Shown piece by piece: positions 8,577 to 17,209 of a DNA stretch of 64,000 bases. The position numbers and the translations under genes are program-made. This DNA is from Moraxellaceae bacterium. GTDB lineage: Bacteria; Pseudomonadota; Gammaproteobacteria; Pseudomonadales; Moraxellaceae. The notes beneath the pieces were generated by a model that worked only from the letters and a program-made list of their open reading frames with translations, was not told the DNA's origin and did not search any database. The stretch covers positions 372,001 through 436,000 of the forward strand of contig JAQZBP010000003.1 of the NCBI GenBank assembly GCA_029237815.1, in the 5' to 3' direction. How positions within the stretch are numbered: position 1 is the first letter of the stretch; every line of letters begins with the position of its first letter.

Positions 8577-9743
8577 ATGAAATTCACCCAGGAACACGAG
8601 GAACTCCGCCGCACCGCGCGCGCCTTTGTCGAGAAGGAAATCAATCCGAACGTCAAGGAGTGGGAAGAAAACGGTCCCTTCCCCGCCCACGAGCTCTTCA
8701 AGAAGATGGGCAACCTCGGCCTGCTCGGCATCTGCAAGCCCGTGGAGTACGGCGGCATGGGCCTGGACTACTCCTACAACCTGGTCGTTGCTGACGAGTT
8801 CGGCCGCGCCCATTGCGGCGGCGTGCCGCTGGCCATCGGCGTGCAGACCGACATGGCCACCCCCGCCCTCGCCCGCTTCGGCTCCGACGAGCTCAAGCGC
8901 CGCTTCCTGGCCCCGGCCATTGCCGGTGACATGGTCGCCGCCATCGCTGTCTCCGAGCCGCATGCGGGCTCCGACGTCGCCGCCATCAAGACCACGGCGA
9001 AGAAGGACGGCGACGACTACATCATCAACGGCACCAAGATGTGGATCACCAACTCCACGCAGGCGGACTTCTTCTGCCTGCTGGCCAACACCTCCGACGA
9101 CAAGCCGCACTTCAACAAGTCGCTGATCGTGGTCCCGGCGAAAACGCCCGGCATCACCTTCTCGGAAAAGCTCGACAAGCTCGGCATGCGCTCCTCCGAC
9201 ACCGCCCAGGTCTTTTTTGACAATGTGCGCGTGCCGCAGGCCAACCGCATCGGCGCCGAAGGCATGGGCTTCATGATGCAGATGATGCAGTTCCAGGAAG
9301 AGCGCCTCTGGGGCGCCGCCAACGCCCTCGGCGGCCTGCAGATCTGCGTGGATGCCACCATCGAGTACTGCCGCCAGCGCACCACCTTTGGTTTGCCGCT
9401 GATCGACAACCAGGTCGTGCATTTCCGCATGGCGGAACTGCAGACCGAGATCGAATGCCTGCGCGCCCTGGTCTACCAGGCCACCGAGGCGCATATCGCC
9501 GGCGAGGACGTGACCAAGCTCGCCTCCATGGCCAAGCTCAAGGCCGGCCGCCTGATCCGCGAGGTCTCCGACTCCTGCCTGCAGTACTGGGGCGGCATGG
9601 GTTTCATGTGGGACAACCCCGCCGGCCAGCTCTACCGCGACGGTCGTCTGGCCTCCATCGGCGGCGGCGCCGACGAGATCATGCTCGGCATCATCTGCAA
9701 GCTGATGAACATCCTGCCGGGCAAGAAGAAAAAGGCCGAGTGA
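8577..9743 (+). CDS. atuD: Citronellyl-CoA dehydrogenase AtuD
   Basis: A 388-residue FAD-dependent acyl-CoA dehydrogenase. The flavin/substrate segments are visible (AVSEPHAGSDVAAIKT, WITNSTQADFF, RQRTTFGLPL). At the SCAD/MCAD catalytic position the sequence reads IGGGADEIML, with no Glu. An E-E-R-L motif (E242) aligns with the catalytic Glu of isovaleryl-CoA dehydrogenase, so this is an IVD-type enzyme suited to a branched chain. In the Atu pathway it oxidises citronellyl-CoA to geranyl-CoA. AGGAG precedes the ATG. It sits 42 bp after atuC and 48 bp before atuE, in one operon. Confidence 0.9.
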   Translation: MKFTQEHEELRRTARAFVEKEINPNVKEWEENGPFPAHELFKKMGNLGLLGICKPVEYGGMGLDYSYNLVVADEFGRAHCGGVPLAIGVQTDMATPALARFGSDELKRRFLAPAIAGDMVAAIAVSEPHAGSDVAAIKTTAKKDGDDYIINGTKMWITNSTQADFFCLLANTSDDKPHFNKSLIVVPAKTPGITFSEKLDKLGMRSSDTAQVFFDNVRVPQANRIGAEGMGFMMQMMQFQEERLWGAANALGGLQICVDATIEYCRQRTTFGLPLIDNQVVHFRMAELQTEIECLRALVYQATEAHIAGEDVTKLASMAKLKAGRLIREVSDSCLQYWGGMGFMWDNPAGQLYRDGRLASIGGGADEIMLGIICKLMNILPGKKKKAE

Positions 9744-9791
9744 TCTGACGCCCACTCCCCGCCAGCGGGAAGTGGGAATGGAGTCCTGAAA

Positions 9792-10601
9792 ATGAATCTA
9801 CCTACAGTCGAGACCCTGCAGCTGCGTGAGGACGGCTTCGTTCTCCACGTCACGCTGAACCGTCCGGAATCGCGCAACGCCATGAGCCTGCAGATGACGC
9901 AGGAACTGCGCGCCGTGTTCACCGCCATTCATGACAGCGACAGCATCCGCGCGGTGGTGCTGCGTGGCGCCGGCGGGCACTTCTGCGCCGGCGGCGACAT
10001 CAAGGACATGGCCGGCGCCCGCATGCGCGCCATGGAAAGCAGCAACGACGAGGCCTATGCCGAGCTCAACCGCGCCTTCGGCCACATGATCACGCAGGTG
10101 GACCACGCGCCTCAGGTGGTGATCGCGGTGCTGGAAGGCGCCGTCATGGGCGGCGGCTTCGGCCTCGCCTGCGTCAGCGACGTGGCCATCGCCCGGCAGG
10201 ACGCGAAGTTTGCGCTGCCGGAAACCGGCCTCGGCATTCTCCCCGCCCAGATCGCGCCCTTCGTGGTGCAGCGCGTGGGCTTCACCCAGGCGCGCCGGCT
10301 GGCGCTGCTGGGATCGCGCTTCGACGGCGCGGAAGCCGCGCGCATCGGCATCGCGCATCACGTGGTGGCGGATTCCGCCGAACTCGACGCGGTGCTCGCG
10401 GCGACGCTGGACCAGGTGAAGAAATGCGCGCCAGAGGCCAACCGCGCCACCAAGGCCCTGCTGCATCGCGTGGGCCACGAACCGCTGGAGGCCCTGCTCG
10501 ACGATGCCGCGCGCCAGTTCGCGCGGGCCGTGGCCGGGGCCGAAGGCGCGGAAGGCACCCTGGCCTTCGTGCAGAAGCGCCCGGCGAAATGGGCGGAATG
10601 A
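9792..10601 (+). CDS. atuE: Isohexenylglutaconyl-CoA hydratase AtuE
   Basis: A 269-residue crotonase-fold protein. The two oxyanion-hole segments are clear: GAGGHFCAGGDIKDM (about residues 55-70) and GAVMGGGFGLACVSD (about residues 115-130). In the Atu pathway it adds water to isohexenylglutaconyl-CoA after carboxylation of geranyl-CoA, giving the hydroxyacyl-CoA that a lyase then cleaves. No lyase gene is in this window, so cleavage must use an enzyme encoded elsewhere (LiuE does this in Pseudomonas). Position between atuD and atuF matches the Pseudomonas order exactly. Confidence 0.88.
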   Translation: MNLPTVETLQLREDGFVLHVTLNRPESRNAMSLQMTQELRAVFTAIHDSDSIRAVVLRGAGGHFCAGGDIKDMAGARMRAMESSNDEAYAELNRAFGHMITQVDHAPQVVIAVLEGAVMGGGFGLACVSDVAIARQDAKFALPETGLGILPAQIAPFVVQRVGFTQARRLALLGSRFDGAEAARIGIAHHVVADSAELDAVLAATLDQVKKCAPEANRATKALLHRVGHEPLEALLDDAARQFARAVAGAEGAEGTLAFVQKRPAKWAE

Positions 10602-10657
10602 CCGCGCTTTGACGGGTGTCGTCCCGGCGTACGGGGCGGGACAAGAGAGATAGAGAT

Positions 10658-12598
10658 ATGGCGTTTAGCAAAGTACTGATCGCAAATCGCGGCGAAATCG
10701 CCGTTCGCGTCATCCGCACGGCCAAGGCCCTGGGCTATCGCACCGTCGCCGTGTTCTCCGACGCCGATGCGAAGGCGCTGCACGTGCAGCTCGCCGACGA
10801 GGCCGTGCATATCGGCCCGGCGCGCGTCGCCGATTCCTACCTGCGCATCGATGCCATCATCGACGCCTGCAAGAAATCGGGAGCCGACGCCGTGCATCCC
10901 GGCTACGGCTTCCTGTCCGAGAACGAGGAGTTCGCAGAGGCCTGCGCGGACCACGGCATCACCTTCATCGGACCGACGCCGAAGGCGATCGAACTGATGG
11001 GCTCCAAGCGCCTCGCCAAGATCAGGATGATCGAGGCCGGCGTGCCCTGCGTGCCGGGCTACGAAGGCGCCGACCAGGCCGACGCCACCTTCGTGAAGGA
11101 AGCGCAGCGCATCGGCTTCCCGGTGATGGTGAAGGCCTCCGCCGGCGGCGGCGGCCGCGGCATGCGCCTGGTGCAGGCCGCGGCCGACCTGCCCGCGGCG
11201 CTCGCCACCGCGCGCTCGGAAGCACAGAACGCCTTCGGTTCCGGCGAACTGATCCTCGAGAAGGCCGTGATCGCGCCGCGCCACGTGGAGATCCAGGTCT
11301 TCGGCGACACCCACGGCAACTGCGTCTACCTCGGCGAGCGCGACTGCTCCATCCAGCGCCGCCACCAGAAGGTCATCGAGGAGGCGCCTTGCCCCGTGAT
11401 GACGCCGGAGCTGCGCCGCCGGATGGGCGAGGCCGCCGTCGCCGCCGCGAAGAGCGTCGACTATGTCGGCGCCGGCACGGTGGAATTCCTGCTCGACGCC
11501 GAGGGCCACTTCTACTTCCTGGAAATGAACACCCGCCTGCAGGTGGAGCATCCGGTCACCGAGCTCGTCACCGGCCAGGACCTCGTGGAGTGGCAGCTGC
11601 GCGTTGCCAACGGCGAGGCGCTGCCGCTCGCGCAGGACGAGATCACGCTCACCGGCGCCGCCATCGAGGTGCGCCTCTATGCCGAGGACCCCGGCCACCA
11701 CTTCCTGCCGCAGACCGGCGCCGTGCTGCGCTGGCACCCGGCGAAGCTGCCCGGCGTGCGCATCGACCACGGCATGACCGGCGGCGGCGAAATCAGCCCG
11801 CATTACGATCCCATGGTGGCCAAGGTCATCGCCTACGGCCGCACCCGCACCGATGCCGCGCGCCTGCTGGCGCGCGCGCTGGACGACACCGTGCTGCTCG
11901 GCGTGAATTCCAACAAGCAGTTCCTCGTCAACATGCTGCGCCATCCGGTGTTCATCGCGGGCGACACGTCCACGGCCTTCATCGACCGTCACTTCACGGA
12001 CGACGCCAGCCTGAAGCCGGCAGTGGCCGATGCCGAATCGCTCGCCATCGCCGCCGCGCTGATCCTGCAGCGCCGCCATGCCGGCAGCTTCCACACCGGG
12101 CTGGCCGGTGCCACGCCGGTGAAGCTGCAGGTGGGCGAGCAGCAGCTGACGCTGGCCGTGCAGTCGCGCGGCACTGTGCTCGAGGTGAGCCACGGCGGTG
12201 CCTGCACCCTCATCACCGTGCTCAGCGCCGACGAGCACGCCCTGCACTACGAACTCGACGGCGTGCGCCGCCGCTGCGCCTGCGCCTGGAGTGGCAGCAC
12301 GCTCTACCTGGATCGCGCCAACGGCAACTTGGCGCTGACGGATATCACCCACGCACCGGCGGTGTCTGCCGATGCCGAAGGCGACGGCCTGCTGCGCGCG
12401 CCCATGGACGGCGCCATCGTCACCCTGCTGGTGAAAGAGGGCGACGCGGTGCTGAAGGGCCAGACCCTGGCGGTGATGGAAGCCATGAAGATCGAGCACC
12501 AGCTCAAGGCCAACCGCGACGGCCGCGTGGCCAGCGTCAGCGTCAGCGAGAAGCAACAGGTGAAAAAGCGCCAGCAGATCCTGCTGGTACAGGACTGA
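10658..12598 (+). CDS. atuF: Geranyl-CoA carboxylase alpha subunit (biotin carboxylase plus biotin carrier) AtuF
   Basis: A 646-residue fused protein. Residues 1-450 form the biotin carboxylase (KVLIANRGEIAVRV; HPGYGFLSEN; ATP-grasp KASAGGGGRGMR; EMNTRLQVEHPVTE). A linker domain follows, then a C-terminal biotinyl domain with K611 in EAMKIEH. It carries out ATP- and bicarbonate-dependent carboxylation of biotin for transfer by AtuC. The frame is open 42 bp further upstream, but MAFSKVLIANRGE is the family N-terminus and AAGAGAGATAGAGAT precedes it. It is followed by a 189-bp gap with REP-like palindromes before atuG. Confidence 0.92.
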   Translation: MAFSKVLIANRGEIAVRVIRTAKALGYRTVAVFSDADAKALHVQLADEAVHIGPARVADSYLRIDAIIDACKKSGADAVHPGYGFLSENEEFAEACADHGITFIGPTPKAIELMGSKRLAKIRMIEAGVPCVPGYEGADQADATFVKEAQRIGFPVMVKASAGGGGRGMRLVQAAADLPAALATARSEAQNAFGSGELILEKAVIAPRHVEIQVFGDTHGNCVYLGERDCSIQRRHQKVIEEAPCPVMTPELRRRMGEAAVAAAKSVDYVGAGTVEFLLDAEGHFYFLEMNTRLQVEHPVTELVTGQDLVEWQLRVANGEALPLAQDEITLTGAAIEVRLYAEDPGHHFLPQTGAVLRWHPAKLPGVRIDHGMTGGGEISPHYDPMVAKVIAYGRTRTDAARLLARALDDTVLLGVNSNKQFLVNMLRHPVFIAGDTSTAFIDRHFTDDASLKPAVADAESLAIAAALILQRRHAGSFHTGLAGATPVKLQVGEQQLTLAVQSRGTVLEVSHGGACTLITVLSADEHALHYELDGVRRRCACAWSGSTLYLDRANGNLALTDITHAPAVSADAEGDGLLRAPMDGAIVTLLVKEGDAVLKGQTLAVMEAMKIEHQLKANRDGRVASVSVSEKQQVKKRQQILLVQD

Positions 12599-12600
12599 CC

Positions 12601-12768
12601 CCGCAGGTCGGGCCTCACCGGGCCCGCCAGCGACAGCACTCGAACTGGTAGCTCGGGCATCCGTCCGATAACGGGGAGAGGGTCGGGCTGATGCCCGAGC
12701 TACACATCAAATCGGGCATTGGCCCGGCAACGACAGCCGTAACGCCGCAGGTCGGGCCACAGCCCGAC
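12601..12768. repeat. REP-like palindrome cluster between atuF and atuG
   Basis: Three palindromic units lie in the gap. CCGCAGGTCGGGCC occurs twice in direct orientation (12601-12614, 12745-12758), the second inside GTCGGGC-CACA-GCCCGAC (12751-12768). Between them GTAGCTCGGGCAT (12648-12660) is inverted at 12691-12703, and TCGGGC-TGAT-GCCCGA (12683-12698) forms its own hairpin. The GTCGGGC...GCCCGAC core is like REP elements common in gammaproteobacteria. Such units can protect the upstream mRNA end or bind gyrase/IHF; here they could set atuF and atuG levels apart. Confidence 0.6.
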
Positions 12769-12787
12769 AACAGAGAAGGAGAAGCAG

Positions 12788-13618
12788 ATGGGTTCGCTAA
12801 AGGGCCGTACCGTATTCATCACCGGCGGCAGCCGGGGCATCGGCCGCGCCATCGCCCTGCGCGCCGCGCGCGATGGCGCCAACGTGGTCATCGCCGCCAA
12901 GTCGGCGGAGCCGCATCCCAAGCTCGCCGGCACCATCTTCAGCGTGGCGGAGGAAGTGGAGGCCGCCGGCGGCCGCGCCCTGGCCCTGCAGGTGGACGTG
13001 CGCGACGAGGAGCAGGTCCGCGCCGCCATGGCGAAGGCCGCCGAACACTTCGGCGGCATCGATTGCCTGGTCAACAACGCCGGCGCCATCAACCTCATGG
13101 GCGTCGAGCACACCCCGCTCAAGAAATACGACCTGATCCAGGGCGTGAACCACCGCGCCACCTTCCTCTGCGCCCAGGCTGCCCTGCCCTATCTCAAGCA
13201 GTCGCCCGCCGCCCACATCCTCAGCCTGTCGCCGCCCATCAACATGGCGCCGCACTGGCTCAAGCCCTTCGCGCCCTATGCGGTGTCCAAATACGGCATG
13301 ACCATCCTCACCCTGGGGATGGCCGAGGAGTTCCGCGACTACGGCATCTCCTGCAATACCCTCTGGCCCGCCACCTATATCGCCACCGCGGCGGTCGAGG
13401 TGAACCTGGGCGGTGAAGCGGCCGCCGCCGTCAGCCGCAAGCCGGACATCATGGCCGACGCCGCCCATGCCATCCTGGCCTCGGCGCGCGGCGAACTCAC
13501 CGGCCAGGCACTCCTGGACGAGCAAGCCCTGGCCCGTATCGGCATCACCGACCTGCGTGGCTATGCCTGCCAGCCGGAGAACGCCGACAAGCTCCAGCGC
13601 GACTTCTTCCTCGACTGA
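12788..13618 (+). CDS. atuG: SDR-family protein AtuG (HSDL2-like)
   Basis: A 276-residue short-chain dehydrogenase/reductase. TGGSRGIGRAIALRAARDG forms the NAD(P) site at the N-terminus and NNAGAINLM lies mid-sequence. The catalytic pair is intact: Y164 and K168 (YAVSK), preceded by ILSLSPP with the serine. The overall form (KSAEPHPKLAGTIFSVAEEVEAAGG) resembles HSDL2-type proteins that act on lipid-like substrates. In Pseudomonas AtuG belongs to the cluster, but I do not know a proven reaction; oxidation of citronellol/citronellal or a hydroxyacyl-CoA step would fit. A 14-bp-arm palindrome starts 12 bp after its stop. Confidence 0.87.
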   Translation: MGSLKGRTVFITGGSRGIGRAIALRAARDGANVVIAAKSAEPHPKLAGTIFSVAEEVEAAGGRALALQVDVRDEEQVRAAMAKAAEHFGGIDCLVNNAGAINLMGVEHTPLKKYDLIQGVNHRATFLCAQAALPYLKQSPAAHILSLSPPINMAPHWLKPFAPYAVSKYGMTILTLGMAEEFRDYGISCNTLWPATYIATAAVEVNLGGEAAAAVSRKPDIMADAAHAILASARGELTGQALLDEQALARIGITDLRGYACQPENADKLQRDFFLD

Positions 13619-13630
13619 GTCCACCCCCCG

Positions 13631-13659
13631 AGGCGCTTCCTGTCCGACAGGAAGCGCCT
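13631..13659. other. 29-bp perfect palindrome after atuG
   Basis: Two perfect 14-bp arms (13631-13644 and 13646-13659) are separated by one base. There is no T-tract on either side, and such a tight centre would pair poorly as an RNA hairpin beyond a small loop. It may act as an imperfect terminator or as a protein-binding site between atuG and the atuH promoter. Confidence 0.55.
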
Positions 13660-13708
13660 GACGCCGGGGCCACGCCTCGCGGCAAAACCCGCCTGAAATG
13701 CCGATTTC

Positions 13709-13803
13709 TCAAGGCTTTGCCCCACTTTGGACAAACGTCTGTCAAGGCTTTATCCGGCTTGAAGTGTGGCCATCGGGCAGGTACTTTAGGCCCTCGTTTT
13801 TGG
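13709..13803 (+). promoter_or_regulatory. Predicted atuH promoter with direct repeats
   Basis: TTGAAG (13759-13764) and TACTTT (13782-13787) are 17 bp apart. TCAAGGCTTT occurs twice, at 13709-13718 and 13742-13751, 33 bp or three helical turns apart, just upstream of the -35. GCCCTCGTTTTTGG (13790-13803) repeats the sequence found after the atuA -10. This indicates that atuH has its own promoter with features shared with atuA. Confidence 0.55.
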
Positions 13804-13888
13804 GACGGTACGCCCGTCCCGATTCTCGACGCGCCCATAAGAATTACCGGCCAGCGGTACCCCATTCCGCTCCCGAGGACACATCAGA

Positions 13889-15724
13889 ATGAGCAAGCAA
13901 GACGTCATCACTCCCATTGCCTTCGCCAAGAAGTTCGCCGAGATCACCCCCCGTCTGCCGAAGATGGTCCAGGGCCTGCTGCTCGCTTCCAACACCGACC
14001 CGACCAAGAACGTCGGCCTCGGCTGGGCCATCGAAAAAGCAACGCGTGAAAATCCGCATGGCAGCGCCGTCCTCTACAAGGACGTGCGCCTGACCTACAC
14101 GCAGTTCAACCAGTGGGCCAACCGCATGGCCCACTTCTTCCAGTCCCAGGGCCTGCAGAAGGGCGACGTCGTCGCCGTCTATGTGGAAAACCGCCCGGAG
14201 CTGCTCGCCATCGTCACCGCGCTGGGCAAGATCGGCGTCGTGTCCGCCATGATCAACACCTCGCAGACCGGCAAGGTGCTGACGCACTCCGTGAACCTCG
14301 TGAAGCCCAAGATGGCCATCGTCGGCGAGGAGCTCGTCAACAACTTCAACGAGGTGCTGGGCGAGCTCAACTTCGACCACAAGAACCTGTTCTGGTTTGC
14401 CGACCAGGACACGCTGCAGGCGCCGGGCAAGGCCCCCAAGGGCTACCGCAACCTGGCGGAAGAGATCCAGGGCCAGCCCGTGTACAACCCGGCGTCCACC
14501 AGCCAGATCTATCCGCACGACGGCCTCTTCTACATCTATACGTCCGGCACCACCGGCCTGCCCAAGGCGGCGATCTTCTCGCACGGCCGCTGGATGAAGG
14601 CCTACGGCGTGTTCGGCTACACCATGCAGCTCGGCAAGACCGACGTGATTTACGCAACGCTGCCCTTCTACCACGCCACCGCCATGGCCGTGTGCTGGGG
14701 CTGCGCCATCGCGGGCGCCGCTGGCATCGCCATCCGCCGCAAGTTCTCCGCGCGCGAGTTCTGGGACGACTGCCGCAAGTACCGCGCCACGGCCATCGGC
14801 TACGTGGGCGAGCTCTGCCGCTACCTGAACGAGCTGCCGCCCAAGCCCAGCGACCGCGACCACCTGGTGCGCCAGGCCATCGGCAACGGCCTGCGCCCAG
14901 GCATCTGGACGCCGTTCAAGGAGCGCTTCGGCATCGAGCGCGTGTATGAGCTCTATGCCTCCTCCGAAGGCAACATCGGCTTTTCCAACATCTTCAATTT
15001 CGACAACACCGTGGGCTTCTGCCCGCTGCCCTACAAGATCGTGAAGTTCGACAAGGACAACGACCAACCCGTGCGCGGCAAGGACGGGTTCATGATCGAG
15101 TGCAAGAAAGGCGAGCCCGGCCTGCTGGTCGGCGAGATCACCGAGAAGACGCCGTTCGACGGCTATACCGATCCGTCCAAGAACGAGGCCTGCATCCTCA
15201 AGGACGTGTTCGTGAAGGGCGACCGCTACTTCAACACCGGCGACCTGCTGCGCGACATCGGCTTCCGTCACGCCCAGTTCGTGGACCGCACCGGCGACAC
15301 CTTCCGCTGGAAGGGCGAGAACGTCTCCACCACCGAAGTCGAAAACATCATGACGGGCCACCCGACCCTGCAGGATGCCGTGGTGTACGGCGTGGAAATC
15401 CCCAACACCAACGGCCGCGCCGGCATGGCCGCGATCACGCCGCACGAAGGCCACAGCATGGACGAGCTCGACCTGCCGGGCCTGCTTGCCCTGCTGCGTC
15501 GCGAACTGCCCCCCTATGCCGTGCCCGTGTTCCTGCGCGAGCGCCGCGCCGTGGAAACCACCGGCACCTTCAAGTACCAGAAGAACTCGCTGAAGAAGGA
15601 AGGCTTCGATCCGAAGCAGGTGGGCGGCGAGCCGCTCTACGTGCTGCTGCCGGGCGGCAACGGTTACGAGCCGCTGACGGACGAGATCCTCGCCAATATC
15701 GAGGCGGGCAAGTACCGCTTCTGA
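13889..15724 (+). CDS. atuH: Long/very-long-chain acyl-CoA synthetase AtuH (FATP type)
   Basis: A 611-residue AMP-forming acyl-CoA synthetase. The adenylate motif YIYTSGTTGLPKAA (about residue 215), the YASSEGNIGFSN segment, FNTGDLLRD and the C-terminal TGTFKYQKNSLKKEGFDP are of the FATP/very-long-chain class rather than FadD. It would activate citronellic or geranylic acid, or related acids, to CoA thioesters for AtuD and AtuC. AtuH is the last gene of the Pseudomonas cluster. Here it is separated from atuG by 270 bp with its own promoter and is closed by a strong terminator. Confidence 0.87.
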   Translation: MSKQDVITPIAFAKKFAEITPRLPKMVQGLLLASNTDPTKNVGLGWAIEKATRENPHGSAVLYKDVRLTYTQFNQWANRMAHFFQSQGLQKGDVVAVYVENRPELLAIVTALGKIGVVSAMINTSQTGKVLTHSVNLVKPKMAIVGEELVNNFNEVLGELNFDHKNLFWFADQDTLQAPGKAPKGYRNLAEEIQGQPVYNPASTSQIYPHDGLFYIYTSGTTGLPKAAIFSHGRWMKAYGVFGYTMQLGKTDVIYATLPFYHATAMAVCWGCAIAGAAGIAIRRKFSAREFWDDCRKYRATAIGYVGELCRYLNELPPKPSDRDHLVRQAIGNGLRPGIWTPFKERFGIERVYELYASSEGNIGFSNIFNFDNTVGFCPLPYKIVKFDKDNDQPVRGKDGFMIECKKGEPGLLVGEITEKTPFDGYTDPSKNEACILKDVFVKGDRYFNTGDLLRDIGFRHAQFVDRTGDTFRWKGENVSTTEVENIMTGHPTLQDAVVYGVEIPNTNGRAGMAAITPHEGHSMDELDLPGLLALLRRELPPYAVPVFLRERRAVETTGTFKYQKNSLKKEGFDPKQVGGEPLYVLLPGGNGYEPLTDEILANIEAGKYRF

Positions 15725-15742
15725 TCGCGAAGCGCTGCAACG

Positions 15743-15771
15743 AAAAACGCCGGCAACTGCCGGCGTTTTTT
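15743..15771 (+). terminator. Terminator of atuH
   Basis: A perfect 8-bp stem, ACGCCGGC/GCCGGCGT (15747-15754 with 15759-15766), has a 4-nt loop and is flanked by AAAA and TTTTT. It can work in both directions, so it may also close the minus-strand tspO unit that ends at 15795. Confidence 0.85.
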
Positions 15772-15794
15772 ATGGGCGCGCTGAAGGCTCCGGC

Positions 15795-16256
15795 TCAGTT
15801 CAGCCACACGATGCCGGCATTGAGATAGGTGGCGAAGGCAATCCACAGCAGATAGGGCAGCAGCAAGGCGCCGGCGACGCGGTCGATGCGCCGGAACACC
15901 AGCAGGGTGAGCAGCACCGCGGCATCCAGCATCAGCAGGTCGACGAGCGCGAACACGGGCTGCTGCAGGCCGAAGAAGAACACGGTCCATGCCGCATTCA
16001 GGAGCAGCTGCAGGTAGAAGAGGCGCAGCGCCGCCTGGCGCAGCGGATGCGAGGTGCGCGCCACGCGGGCCACGGCGATTCCCATCAGCAGGTAAAGCAG
16101 CGTCCACGCCACGGGAAAGACGATGCCGGGCGGCGTGCCCGCAGGCTTCTGCAGGGCCGCGTACCAGTGGCCCGGCGTGAACGCGATGCCGGGCAGCGCG
16201 GCTGCGAAGGGCAGCAGCAGGTAGTAGATCGTCATCAGGGAAACGGTTTTGCGCAT
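15795..16256 (-). CDS. tspO: TspO/MBR family tryptophan-rich sensory protein
   Basis: A 153-residue five-helix membrane protein of the translocator-protein family, which binds tetrapyrroles and cholesterol-like ligands. Typical features are PGIAFTPGHWYAALQKP, the P-x-W motif in PVAWTLLYLLMGI, YLQLLLNAAWTVFFFG and the C-terminal FATYLNAGIVWLN. In bacteria TspO is linked to porphyrin and oxygen responses. The start at 16256 is chosen because the longer frame adds 44 residues not typical of the family; a second Met, 7 codons in, is possible. It is the third gene in the direction EncFtn-like, DUF1622, TspO. Confidence 0.9.
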   Translation of the reverse strand: MRKTVSLMTIYYLLLPFAAALPGIAFTPGHWYAALQKPAGTPPGIVFPVAWTLLYLLMGIAVARVARTSHPLRQAALRLFYLQLLLNAAWTVFFFGLQQPVFALVDLLMLDAAVLLTLLVFRRIDRVAGALLLPYLLWIAFATYLNAGIVWLN

Positions 16257-16384
16257 GGCGGCGGACACGGCAGGGAAAGTCCAAAGCCTAGCTGATTCCC
16301 GGCCGGCGCGGGGCCTGTTCGCCGCGCGCAACACCTGCACGGAGGCGGCGCGCAAAATGCCTGCCGAAAATTCTCCGGCCGGAC

Positions 16385-16744
16385 TCATGCTTCCTCGCGA
16401 ACGGCCTCCTGCCGGCGCTGCCAGGGCCAGCGCCCCTCCAGCTCCACGGCGAGCGTGAAACTCAGGAAGGTGCGGATCAGCACGATGACCGCGAGCGAAA
16501 GCACATCCTGCAGCGTTGGCGTCAGCGCCACGGTGCGGATGATGTCAGCCGCCAGCAGCAGCTCGAGGCCGAGCAGGATGCCGCGCCCGAGATCCTGGCG
16601 GAAGCGCCGGTAGGTGCTCAGCCCCGGCGGCAGCGGCAGGCGCAGGCGCAACAGCGCCGCCGCCAGCCCGAACAGGATGGCAAACACACCGGCGGCATCG
16701 ATTACGAGGCTGATCACCTCGACCATGTCCGCAAAGGACTTCAT
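16385..16744 (-). CDS. DUF1622 membrane protein
   Basis: A 119-residue membrane protein with an N-terminal helix (about residues 8-32), a cytoplasmic Arg-rich stretch with YRRFRQDLGRGILLGLELLLAADII, and a last helix (about 83-102). This arrangement is that of the DUF1622 family, whose role is unknown. It starts 18 bp after the stop of the ferritin-like gene, so the two are probably co-transcribed. A membrane partner for a small iron-handling protein is an attractive but untested reading. Confidence 0.8.
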   Translation of the reverse strand: MKSFADMVEVISLVIDAAGVFAILFGLAAALLRLRLPLPPGLSTYRRFRQDLGRGILLGLELLLAADIIRTVALTPTLQDVLSLAVIVLIRTFLSFTLAVELEGRWPWQRRQEAVREEA

Positions 16745-16762
16745 TCGGCACCCGGCATGGCG

Positions 16763-17092
16763 CTAGAGCGGCTCGGGCGCCGGCCCGTCCTGCGCTTGCG
16801 CCTCGATTTCCGTGATGTCGCCCTCGGTGAAGAGATAGGTGCGCATGTGCGCGTCGAACACCGGGTTGCTGCGGCGCAGGTATTCGAGCGCCATGATGGC
16901 GTGCTCGATCTCCTCGTTGCGGTTGTGCAGCAGGATGCGTCGCAGCTGCTCGTCGTGCGTCGCCTCGGCGCGCTGGTTGTACCAGTCCACCGCCTCCAGT
17001 TCCTCCTGCACGGACTTCACCGCACGCGAGAAGTTCAGCGCCGCCTCGCTCATGTCGCCGTAGTTCTCGTGCCATTCCGCGCTCGTGGCCAT
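16763..17092 (-). CDS. Encapsulated-ferritin-like (EncFtn) diiron protein without an adjacent encapsulin
   Basis: A 109-residue all-helical protein that aligns by eye with encapsulin-associated ferritins. The ferroxidase ligands known from Rhodospirillum rubrum EncFtn (E32, W38, Y39, E62, H65) appear here one position earlier: E31, W37, Y38, E61 and H64 in EELEAVDWY and HNRNEEIEH. These proteins form annular decamers and oxidise Fe(II) inside an encapsulin shell. No shell gene is present in the window, and the C-terminus (EAQAQDGPAPEPL) lacks the usual G-S-L type loading peptide. It may therefore act unencapsulated, or load into a shell encoded elsewhere. It heads an operon with a DUF1622 membrane protein. 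Confidence 0.82.
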   Translation of the reverse strand: MATSAEWHENYGDMSEAALNFSRAVKSVQEELEAVDWYNQRAEATHDEQLRRILLHNRNEEIEHAIMALEYLRRSNPVFDAHMRTYLFTEGDITEIEAQAQDGPAPEPL

Positions 17093-17209
17093 GCCGCCTC
17101 CGCTCCCGAAAACCGTTGCTCATCCGGAGAGGATAGACGACGAGCGTGAAAGCACCGGCGCGCGCCGGCAATCCTTACCAGCGCCCAACAGAGCGGCGGA
17201 AAGTGACGG

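Noticed and set aside
7119..9755. An 878-codon minus-strand frame antisense to atuC and atuD
   Set aside because: Composition is dominated by His/Val/Gly/Ala from antisense GC3 bias, and the plus-strand proteins are complete enzymes.
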